From positions 178,896 to 242,895 of the forward strand of contig JAHBVK010000002.1 of assembly GCA_019637555.1 (NCBI GenBank): a stretch of 64,000 nt of DNA, in the 5' to 3' direction. The notes beneath the pieces were generated by a model. It ran no database searches, had not been told where the DNA came from, and worked only from the letters and a program-made list of their open reading frames with translations. Positions within the stretch are counted from its first letter, which is position 1, and every line of letters starts with the position of its first letter. The position numbers and the translations under genes were made by a program. Positions 8,385 through 16,200 of the stretch are shown piece after piece. Origin of the DNA: Anaerolineae bacterium (GTDB taxonomy: Bacteria; Chloroflexota; Anaerolineae; Aggregatilineales; UBA2796).

Positions 8385-9146
8385 TTAACGATACAGATTC
8401 ATCTCCGGCGGGCGGATCAAATCGCTGGCGCGTCCATCGCCTTCGGGAAGCTGCAAGCCGCGAATCAGGGTGACGGGCAAGCCCTCGTTTGCCTGTCCAC
8501 TGAGCAAATCGGCAGCGGCGGCGAGTTCGTCCGCCAAGCCGATATCGGTGTACTGCAACTGACGGTTGAAGAGATCAGGGCGCCCGCGCAAATCCCATAG
8601 TGCCGGAAAGCCTGCGGAGCCGATTGCCGTGCCGACATTGCCCATGCGGAAGGGGCGTCCGTGCGTGTCACTGATCACAATGCCTGCCTGTGCACCCGTT
8701 TGTGCCAGCAGTTGATCGCGCAGTTGGCGTGCCGTGCCATCAGGATCGACGGGCAGCAGCAGAATCCAATCCTCGCCATCCGCGCCGACGTTCGAGTGAT
8801 CGATCCCCGCATTGGCGGAGATGAAGCCGAGCTTGTGGCGGGTGATGATCGCGCCGCGCCGCATCCGCGAGATTTCCGCTGCTTCGTTCAGGATCACTTC
8901 CACCAAACGCGGGTCTTTATCCGTCTGCGCGGCGATCTCTTCGGCGTGGGCAGATGGTGTCACCGTGCGTAGATCGAGGCGTCGCCCTTGTGCCTTAGAG
9001 ACGATCTTGGAGGTGATCACCAGCACGTCGTTATTTTGCAGCGTCAGATTCAGCCGCGTTAGCGCCTCCACGATCAAGCGAGCAAGATCGTCGCCCTGCT
9101 GGATCAGCGGCATTCCGGGCAAGGCGGTGATGGTTAACTGCGGCAT
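8385..9146 (-). CDS. cofE: Coenzyme F420-0:L-glutamate ligase
   Basis: 253 residues, CofE family, adding gamma-linked glutamates to F420-0 with GTP. Seen: GDDLARLIVEAL, DVLVITSKIVSKAQGR, the KDPRLVEVIL segment, GFISANAGIDHSNV, ISDTHGRPFRMGNVGTAIG (metal/substrate loop) and LADELAAAADLLSGQ. The length matches the stand-alone archaeal enzyme or the N-terminal half of FbiB. It follows npdG by 19 bases and is followed by the nitroreductase that completes FbiB in other bacteria. Confidence 0.95.
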   Translation of the reverse strand: MPQLTITALPGMPLIQQGDDLARLIVEALTRLNLTLQNNDVLVITSKIVSKAQGRRLDLRTVTPSAHAEEIAAQTDKDPRLVEVILNEAAEISRMRRGAIITRHKLGFISANAGIDHSNVGADGEDWILLLPVDPDGTARQLRDQLLAQTGAQAGIVISDTHGRPFRMGNVGTAIGSAGFPALWDLRGRPDLFNRQLQYTDIGLADELAAAADLLSGQANEGLPVTLIRGLQLPEGDGRASDLIRPPEMNLYR

Positions 9147-9165
9147 AGAGACTTCACTACCACGA

Positions 9166-9843
9166 TTACTTCGCCTGCTCGATTCCGGTCACTTTGATGC
9201 CCACGCCCTTGACTTTGTACTTGCGGTTCATATACATGATCACGGGAGTCAGTGACTCGACGGCGATGGAGTTGACCAGCGATCCGGCATCGTAGCCTTT
9301 CATGCCCGCCGCCTCCGCCAGCTTGATCACTTCATCTTTGGCGGTGGCATCATCGCCGCAGACCAGCACATCGCACTCGACGGGATGCTCCGAGTCTTGC
9401 AGATGTGTGTAGCTGACGTTCTGGAAAGCTGCTACCACGCGGACATCAGCGCCGAGTATCGTTTGTGCTTCCAGACAGGCGGAAAGTCCGGCGGGCAGGT
9501 TAACCGAGCGAATGTTGGGCGGCTCCAGCGGTACGGTGATATCCACCACGATCTTGCCTTGCAGTGCCTCTTTCAAGCCTGTCAGCGTGGCGGCATGTGC
9601 CTCGTACGGCACAGAGATCACCACGATGTCCGCCTGCTGCACCGCGCTCGGGTTATCCGCGCCAGAGATAACCGCACTGCCAAGCGCGGCGTTCAATTCT
9701 TCAGCCTTCTGCTGTGCTCTAGCGGCATCGCGCGATCCGAGCACCACGCGATAACCGCTGCGCGCCCATCGCGCCGCCAAGCCCGCGCCTTCTTTGCCTG
9801 TTCCCCCGACCACTCCGATTGTTACCAGCGTGTGTTCAGACAC
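9166..9843 (-). CDS. npdG: NADPH:F420 oxidoreductase
   Basis: 225 residues. It exchanges hydride between NADP(H) and F420. Seen: an N-terminal Rossmann loop IGVVGGTGKEGAGLAARW, the NADP phosphate site LGSRDAARA, VVISVPYEAH, NVSYTHLQD, and SLVNSIAVESLTPVIMYMN near the end. I take the GTG at 9843 because AGGAGA lies just upstream and the next residues open the Rossmann strand; the frame extends to 9939 through a repeat element and is not coding there. First gene of the F420 operon, so cofactor synthesis and reduction are expressed together. Confidence 0.93.
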   Translation of the reverse strand: MSEHTLVTIGVVGGTGKEGAGLAARWARSGYRVVLGSRDAARAQQKAEELNAALGSAVISGADNPSAVQQADIVVISVPYEAHAATLTGLKEALQGKIVVDITVPLEPPNIRSVNLPAGLSACLEAQTILGADVRVVAAFQNVSYTHLQDSEHPVECDVLVCGDDATAKDEVIKLAEAAGMKGYDAGSLVNSIAVESLTPVIMYMNRKYKVKGVGIKVTGIEQAK

Positions 9844-9884
9844 GAGTTTCTTTCTCCTGAGTACATTAAGCTGTAGATAATTTA

Positions 9885-9941
9885 CCTCACCCCGGCTTCG
9901 CCACCCCTCTCCGCTGCGGAGAGGGGACTCGGTAATCAACG
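9885..9941 (-). repeat. Repeat family D copy (CCTCTCCGC..GCGGAGAGG)
   Basis: A palindrome CCCCTCTCCG-C-A/T-GCGGAGAGGGG flanked by ACTCGGTAATCAACG. It is nearly identical to 27478-27540 in the opposite orientation, including the non-palindromic flank, so it is a dispersed element rather than a chance hairpin. Confidence 0.8.
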
Positions 9942-9960
9942 ATTATGCCATCTCTGCGTG

Positions 9961-10014
9961 CCACTGAAGTGGATTGAAAATCGGTCATTTTGCGTTCTAA
10001 CCCACTTCAGTGGG
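9961..10014. repeat. Repeat family C: paired CCACTGAAGTGG palindromes
   Basis: CCACTGAAGTGG at 9961-9972 and CCCACTTCAGTGGG at 10001-10014, each self-complementary and complementary to each other, separated by about 28 bases. Only this pair was found in the window. Confidence 0.7.
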
Positions 10015-10027
10015 TTTACCAAGTATT

Positions 10028-10057
10028 GTAGCCGGAGGTTTTTAACCTGCGGTCTAC
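10028..10057. repeat. Family A-like single palindrome
   Basis: GTAGCCGGAGGTT, a short AT loop, then AACCTGCGGTCTAC: an imperfect palindrome with GTAG/CTAC ends like family A. It sits three bases beyond the stop of the amidohydrolase gene, where it may terminate transcription. A half copy (GTAGACCGGAGGTTTA) occurs near 32864-32879. Confidence 0.6.
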
Positions 10058-10059
10058 TG

Positions 10060-11418
10060 CTATTGCACAGACGTAGCGAACTGTTGATACCTTTCCCAGA
10101 CGGCAGGGACTTTGGATCGTGCGTCGGCGGCGATGGCGGCTTCATCCAGCGTGGTCAACTGGCGATCCCACATCAGCACGCGCCCCGCCACAATGGTTGC
10201 GCTCAGCATCGAAGACTCGAAGCCGAACAGCACATGCCATGGCAAATTGCCCTCCGTCAGCGGCGTGAAAGGATGATAATCCACAAGGATCAGATCAGCG
10301 ACTGCGCCCGCCGCGATCTTGCCGATCTGCGTGCCGGGGAAGAACATCTCCGCCAGCCGAGCGTTGTGATCGCCTGCGATGCGGGCGATATGTTCACCGT
10401 TGGCGGCACGCGGATCGCGACTGGTGACTTTGTGCAGCAAATACGCCGCTTTCCACTCCGACCACATATCATTGCTGAAACCATCATTGCCGAGGCAGAC
10501 TTTGATGCCTAGTCCCAGCATCTTATCAATCTGTGCCGCGCCGACGGCGTTATTCATATTGGAGCGCGGTTGATGCGTTAGCCATGTATTGGTGTTGTAC
10601 AGCAGCGCCATCTCCGCGTCGTCGATGTGGACGCCGTGCGCCACGATGGTACGTGCGCCGAGGATGTTCTCTTTGTACAGGCGCTGCATCGTGCGCAAGC
10701 CGGATCGCTGCAAGCTGTCGTACTCATCAGCTTCATGTTCCGCCACATGGATATGGAAGCCACCACCGAAAGCGGAGTTCGCCGCTACACAAGCGCGCAG
10801 CGTTTCATCACTCAAGGTCAAGCTGGCGTGTAAACCGAAGGTAGCGCGAACCGTAGGATAAGCATCCGTGACGCGCAGAAAGCGCACATTCTCCGCGATC
10901 CCCGCCTGCGCTTTCTCCTCGCCGTCCCGATCTGTGACTTCGTAGCACAAGACAGCGCGCAACCCGGCATCTGAAACTACGTCAGCAATCGCGCTCAGGC
11001 TGCCGTCAATGGCGTTGGGGCTGGCGTGGTGATCGATCAACGTGGTCGTGCCATGCTTGATCGCATCCACGAGGCAGACTTGCGCACTTAGCCGTACATC
11101 ATCCAGCGTCAGCGATTTATCGAGGGGCCACCACAGTTTGCGCAAAATCTCAGGGAAATCTTTGGCGGGCGCGCCGGGGATCGCCATTCCACGCGCAAAT
11201 GCTCCGTAGAAATGTGTGTGTGCGCAGATGTTTCCGGGCAGCAGTAATTTGCCCTTGGCATCGTGTACCTCGCGTACGTCGGGATGGCGGGCGCGTAGAT
11301 CAGCCGCTGAGCCGATTTCAGCGATGCGATCTCCACGCACCATCACCGCGCGATCCGCTTCGATCTGGCACGGTGACCAGTTAACTAAGGTTGCGTTGAC
11401 GATCAGATATTCGTGCAT
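10060..11418 (-). CDS. SsnA-like amidohydrolase
   Basis: 452 residues of the metal-dependent amidohydrolase superfamily (TrzN/guanine deaminase/SsnA branch). Metal ligands appear in CAHTHFYGAFARGM (His-x-His, about 66-68), HIHVAEHEADEY, VAHGVHIDDAEM and LGNDGFSNDMW. The stretches KLWWPLDKSLTLDDV, LIDHHASPNAIDGSLS and RSNMNNAVG match what I remember of E. coli SsnA, a putative aminohydrolase tied to selenium/purine clusters. GAGG precedes the ATG. It lies 217 bases upstream of npdG. The substrate is not known; selenium-related partners are not visible here. Confidence 0.85.
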   Translation of the reverse strand: MHEYLIVNATLVNWSPCQIEADRAVMVRGDRIAEIGSAADLRARHPDVREVHDAKGKLLLPGNICAHTHFYGAFARGMAIPGAPAKDFPEILRKLWWPLDKSLTLDDVRLSAQVCLVDAIKHGTTTLIDHHASPNAIDGSLSAIADVVSDAGLRAVLCYEVTDRDGEEKAQAGIAENVRFLRVTDAYPTVRATFGLHASLTLSDETLRACVAANSAFGGGFHIHVAEHEADEYDSLQRSGLRTMQRLYKENILGARTIVAHGVHIDDAEMALLYNTNTWLTHQPRSNMNNAVGAAQIDKMLGLGIKVCLGNDGFSNDMWSEWKAAYLLHKVTSRDPRAANGEHIARIAGDHNARLAEMFFPGTQIGKIAAGAVADLILVDYHPFTPLTEGNLPWHVLFGFESSMLSATIVAGRVLMWDRQLTTLDEAAIAADARSKVPAVWERYQQFATSVQ

Positions 11419-11433
11419 TAAGCCTCGCCCCCT

Positions 11434-11476
11434 GTTCCCCTTTTCAATGCAGCATCCGCATTAGGAGAGGGGGAAC
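11434..11476. repeat. Degenerate family D hairpin upstream of ssnA-like gene
   Basis: GTTCCCC at 11434-11440 pairs with GGGGAAC at 11470-11476, enclosing an inner AATGC/GCATT stem. The GTTCCCC and GAGAGGGG elements match other family D copies. It lies 16 bases before the ATG of the amidohydrolase on the template side, where it could affect the leader. Confidence 0.55.
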
Positions 11477-11524
11477 CGTGAGTGACGAAATGGCGTCTAT
11501 CCTAAGCGTGTTGCGTTTTATAAA

Positions 11525-11553
11525 TGAAAAACCCGGTGAATATGTGTACCGGG
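11525..11553 (-). terminator. Rho-independent terminator after alpha/beta hydrolase
   Basis: Read on the minus strand: CCCGGT, a 10-base loop, ACCGGG, then TTTTTCATTT. The stem is 6 bp, all paired, with a U-run directly behind. It lies 55 bases past the stop at 11609 and ends the 11.6 kb signalling operon. A second hairpin (GCGGCT/AGCCGC, about 11558-11576) lies just before it. Confidence 0.75.
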
Positions 11554-11608
11554 CTTGAGCGGCTATCAATCAGCCGCGCCTCTACAGAATTAAGCAGCTA
11601 ATTGTAGT

Positions 11609-12721
11609 CTAGCGCATCGTCCGCCGCCACTGATCTTTGAACTGCACGTTCGCCAGATCTTGAGCTTCCAGAAAATCGATCAGCAAGCGGTTGAACTTGG
11701 CAGTGATCTCCAGCATCGGGAAGTGCTTCAGATTCGGTTCGATGAAAGGCAGGAACGCGCCTTTCGCCTTACCGCGATTGATCTGCCGCAGCAGGTCATC
11801 GGAAGGCGGCGGCAGCAGCGGATCGTCTTCGCCGTGCAGCAGCAGCGTGGGCGAGGTCAACTTCTGCAATTCCAGAGCCAGATTGAAGCCGGAAAACGAT
11901 TGGGCACTCTTGCTCAGCGCATCACTGGCGACCTTGCTAACTTCTGCCTTCAACTTGTCGAAGTCGGGAGCGTCGCGCCCTAACGAGCGTGTCAGCAGCG
12001 AAACGGGATCTTGGTTGCTCAGAATATCCACCAATGGATTGCCATTGGTGGATGATCCGCCACCAGCCGTCGAGCCTGATCCTGTTTGCCCTACCGGACG
12101 TGCGATAGCCGTGGGCAGCACGGGCGCGGATCGCGGACGGTTTGGATCGTTCGCTGCCATTTCCGCCTGTCGCCGTGCCTGTAGATTCGCAAGGATTTCT
12201 TCCGGCGTCTCGCCCAGCCCGCGAAATGGGTTGCGGGGGATTGTCTCCAGTGAGGAGCCATATACCGGTTCATTGGGCGACATCGGACTGGAAGAAGGAC
12301 CGATCACCTTGACGGCAGGGGCGCTGGGCGAGGCACCATCGTCAAAGCCGCCGAGATCGAACAGCGGGGCGCTGATCGCCATCATGCGCGGCGCACGATC
12401 AGGGTACTCGCGGGCGAAGGCAATGCACACCGCCGCACCAAGCGAGTGTCCCACCAGTGCCGCTTTGCTGATGCCCATACGCTCCATGAAATCGTACAGC
12501 AGCTTGACCTGATCACGCACGCCGAAGCGATTCATGTTCTTGCCGGAGTCGCCAAAGCCCCACAAGTCGAGCGCGTAAATGCGATATTTGATGCTCAACT
12601 GCTGCATGGTGGGAACCCAATAGCGCCACGATCCCAGCCAACCATGCACGAGGATCACCGGGCGTCCGCGCCCCAGCACCTCGTAATGCACCAGATCATT
12701 TTCGACAGTGATCGCACTCAT
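11609..12721 (-). CDS. Alpha/beta hydrolase with large insertion
   Basis: 370 residues. It has the alpha/beta hydrolase core: VILVHGWLGSW (oxyanion loop, about 22-32), the nucleophile Ser93 in VGHSLGAAV, an acid in LLHGEDDPLLPP (about 310) and a His in LKHFPMLE (about 341). Between strand 6 and the acid is an insertion of about 160 residues with Ser/Pro/Gly-rich linker (TGSGSTAGGGSSTNG), much larger than a usual lid. Last gene of the histidine-kinase operon, 56 bases after the CheY-like receiver, and followed by a terminator. No signal peptide. The substrate is unknown. Confidence 0.85.
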   Translation of the reverse strand: MSAITVENDLVHYEVLGRGRPVILVHGWLGSWRYWVPTMQQLSIKYRIYALDLWGFGDSGKNMNRFGVRDQVKLLYDFMERMGISKAALVGHSLGAAVCIAFAREYPDRAPRMMAISAPLFDLGGFDDGASPSAPAVKVIGPSSSPMSPNEPVYGSSLETIPRNPFRGLGETPEEILANLQARRQAEMAANDPNRPRSAPVLPTAIARPVGQTGSGSTAGGGSSTNGNPLVDILSNQDPVSLLTRSLGRDAPDFDKLKAEVSKVASDALSKSAQSFSGFNLALELQKLTSPTLLLHGEDDPLLPPPSDDLLRQINRGKAKGAFLPFIEPNLKHFPMLEITAKFNRLLIDFLEAQDLANVQFKDQWRRTMR

Positions 12722-12777
12722 CTAGTTATTCCCAGCCGCCGATCATTAGATTGCTGCTTTCATCAGCGGAGCGTGAT

Positions 12778-13158
12778 TTAGCTTTTGTTGAACTTCTGCA
12801 AGATTTGCCCGACGCGGCTAGCGAGTTCATCCGGCGCGAACGGCTTCAAGATGTAGTCGTAAGCGCCTGCTTCCAAGCCCGTATCGATCTCCGACTCCTG
12901 CCCTTTGGCGGAGAGGAAGACTACTGGAATATCTTTAACACTGTCCAATTTCTTTAGTTCGCGGCAGGCTTCATAACCCGTCATGCGCGGCATCCGCACA
13001 TCCATCATAATCAGATCAGGCATGACCTGTGGCGCTAATTCTACTGCTTCCGCCCCGTTCGCCGCCTTGAATACCTGATGATGAGACATCATGGTGAGCG
13101 TGAAGTCGATCAACTCTCGAATATCGCGCTCATCCTCAGCGATCAGAATCTTAGCCAT
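12778..13158 (-). CDS. CheY-like response regulator
   Basis: 126-residue receiver with no output domain: ILIAEDERD (acidic pair), LIMMDVRMPRMTG (acceptor Asp), VVFLSAKG, YDYILKPFAP (Lys). GAGGTG lies about ten bases before the ATG. It is encoded 58 bases downstream of the giant histidine kinase and is its most probable phosphorylation partner. Confidence 0.92.
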   Translation of the reverse strand: MAKILIAEDERDIRELIDFTLTMMSHHQVFKAANGAEAVELAPQVMPDLIMMDVRMPRMTGYEACRELKKLDSVKDIPVVFLSAKGQESEIDTGLEAGAYDYILKPFAPDELASRVGQILQKFNKS

Positions 13159-13216
13159 GTAACGCTTTCACCTCAAGCAAATAGTTACCCACCTACTCAC
13201 GCAGCCACTTACTCGT

Positions 13217-16200
13217 TTACTCGCTAGGTACCCACGCTGGTATCCGCACGAAGAAGGTCGTGCCCTGATCAGGTTCGCTCTCTAGCCAGATGTCGCCACC
13301 ATGCATGGTGACATATTCCTTGACGATTGCTAGTCCCAATCCCGTTCCAGAAGTTTCCATCACCAGCGGCTGTTCTTCATCGCGGAAGAAGCGCACCCAG
13401 ATGCGATCCTGCTTCTCTTTGGGGATGCCAATACCTGTATCTTTGACGCGAATCACGGCTGAATCTTTGTCCGCCACCGCCGAAATCTGGATTGCACCGC
13501 CCGCATGGGTGTAGTTGAAGGCATTATCCGCTAAATTGTTGACGATTTGCGTCAACTTATCGAAATCAGCGCGGATCGTGGGCAAATCGGCGGGATATTC
13601 CACCGAGATATCCATCTGCTTACCTTCATTCTGCACCCGCCCGCGCAAATGCCGTGCCGCGCCTTCGATAACCTCGGAGACATCGACAGGCGTGAAATTG
13701 AGTTTGACCACACCACGATCAATGCGGCTGATGTCCAGCAGTTCGTTAACCAGCACCGAGAGGCGATCCGCGTTGGTTTTGATCGTGCTTAGGAACTTGC
13801 CCTGCTGCTCGTTGACCGGACCCGCCGCTCCTAACAGCAGCAAGTCAGCATAACCCTTGATCGAAGTCATCGGTGTGCGCAGTTCATGGCTGACCGTCGC
13901 CACGAACTCGGACTTCATGCGGTCAACTTCGATCTCGCGGGAGATGTCGCGGATGACCGACACCGTGCCGAGGAACTGATCGCCCATGTTCACAGGCGAG
14001 AGGATCACCTGCACGAACTTACCGTTATCAAGGTCAAGCTGCACGCTCAGGTTATCGCCCGGCTGATGCGCCGTCGGTTCCAGAATCCAGCGTTCGACTT
14101 CCTCTAACCAACTCTTGCCTTCGCTGGAAGCGTACAAGCCCGCCAATTCGTTGATCGGGCGGGTGATGATGTCGCGGCGCGAGATACCCAGAATGCGCTC
14201 GGCAGCGGAGTTGAACTGGATGATATTGCCATCCGGATCAGCGACCATTACGCCGTCAGCAATGGATTCCACGATAGCGAGGTTCTTGGTCGAGTCTACC
14301 TGCTCGCGGCGCACCATCATACCGAGGCGTTCTGCCTGTTCGCGGATCAGACCGTAGAGTTCAGCGTTGTTCATGGCGCTGGCAACCTGATTGGATGCCG
14401 CTGCAACCAGGCGCAGCTGTCCATCATTGAATTTGTTGCTGGCGCGGCTGTAAAGCATGACCACACCGTAAATATCCTCGTTCGACTCCAGCAGTACCGC
14501 CATCACCGAACGCGGCTCATTGTCGAACTCGGTCAGCCGCAGCCAGCGCGGATCGTTCTGCACATCACCAACGATCACCGACTGCTGCGATTGGATCACC
14601 CAACCCGCCAAGCCTTCGTTTTGACTCAGGCTGGTTCCCGGCTCCATCACCTTCTCTGGCAAGTTCAAGGTGGCGCGGTAAGTCAGCGTGTCGGAGAGTG
14701 AGTCGATACCGAGGATCGCGCCCATATCGGCTTCCACCGCTTCGACCATCATTTCCAGCGCTCGCTTCAAGACCACTTCAATGTCCAAGCTCAAGGCGAG
14801 GTCAGTGGTGATGCGGTAGAGGAACTGGATGCGGTCACGTTCCTCCTGCAATTCGCGTGTGCGATCCGCCACCGCTTGCCCCAGCTCGTCGGTGAACTGA
14901 CGGGTGCGGGTGAACAGACGCGCGTTCTGGATCGCCACCGCGATCTGTGCGCCCACCGTTGAGAGGATACGCTGCACGTCGAGGTTGAAGGCGCGGGTGC
15001 TGCTGTCGTCACCGAGGATCAGCGCCCCGACTACTTCATCGGCAGAGACCAGCGGCACGCCAAGGAAGCAGCGCACGTTTAGAATCCGCCGTGTGATCTT
15101 GAGATTACGCAGCACTTCATCGATCTCTTCGCCTGCCAGACGCTGTGGCGAACGCTGCTTGATCACGAAGCTGACATCGTCATCACCCAACAGATGATTG
15201 GGCAGCGAGAGTGGCTTGCCGTTGCGAATAGCAATCGGATAGCTGACGGTCAGCTTATCCTCACCGAGATAGGCAAGTATCCACTGCTGCGCCTTGACCA
15301 GCGCGGGCAGACGGTTACGCACCACCTCGAAAATCTGCTCCAGTTCGATTGCCGACGCCAGCGAGGTGGAAATGTCGTTGATCACGAACAGTTCTTCCAG
15401 CTTGTTGGCAGTCTCGGTATTCAAGCGTGCGTTGTCGATGGCGACGGCGGCTTGTGATGCAAGTGTACGTGCCAGCCGCACGTCGGAGGCGGTGAATTCT
15501 CGCAGGGCGTCGCGCGTCTCCATCTCGATCAGGCCGATGGTTTGTTCGCGGACCGCCAGCGGCAGCAAGATGCGCGCTCTAACATTGCGGATCTGGAACA
15601 CGCCCTGTTCGGCGTCCGTCAGCGTGTTATCGCCTGCGCGGGTCAGAATCATCTGGCGGGATTTGAGCGCACGTTCGCGGGTCGGGTGTTCGGTCAGATC
15701 AAACTTCCTACCCGTTTCGTCGTTGTAAGACGAATCGGAGAAGGCAGTCATGTCGATCTGCACCGAGAGCGTGTCGTCCACGTCGTCCCACATCAGGATC
15801 TGGCAGGCATCCACCTGCAGCGCGAGGATCATCTGCTGGGCAGTGTTGGTCAGCACTTCTTGCAAATTCAGCGTGGAAGTCGTCGCCTGAGTTGCCTCGA
15901 ACAGCGTCTCCAATTCGCGGGTACGCAGCAGCGATTGCTCGAACAGGTTAGCGTTCTGCACCGCAACCACTGCTTGCGCTGCAATAGTTTGCGTGAATTC
16001 AAGCTGTTCGCTGGTGAAATCGCGGTTTGTTTCTAGCACCTCGAAGTTCAGCGTGCCGATCAACTGACCACCGATCACCATCGGCACGATCACCAGCGAT
16101 TGCACGCCGCGTTTGAGCAGCGCGATGCGCACATTAGCGACCCGCGAGTCCGTTGAAATGTCGCGGATGGCAAGCGGCTGCATGGTGCGCCTGAGTTCTT

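Larger units (their letters stand above)
9844..10059. other. Gene-free stretch made of palindromic repeats
   Basis: The 216 bases upstream of npdG hold three repeats in a row: a CCTCACC..CTCTCC element (9885-9941), a pair of CCACTGAAGTGG palindromes (9961-10014) and a relative of family A (10028-10057). No clear promoter could be read between them. The SsnA-like gene upstream ends at 10060. Confidence 0.7.

Noticed and set aside
11691..12512. Plus-strand open frame of 273 codons opposite the alpha/beta hydrolase
   Set aside because: Antisense shadow; Ser/Arg-rich and without motifs, while the minus-strand gene has a complete catalytic triad.
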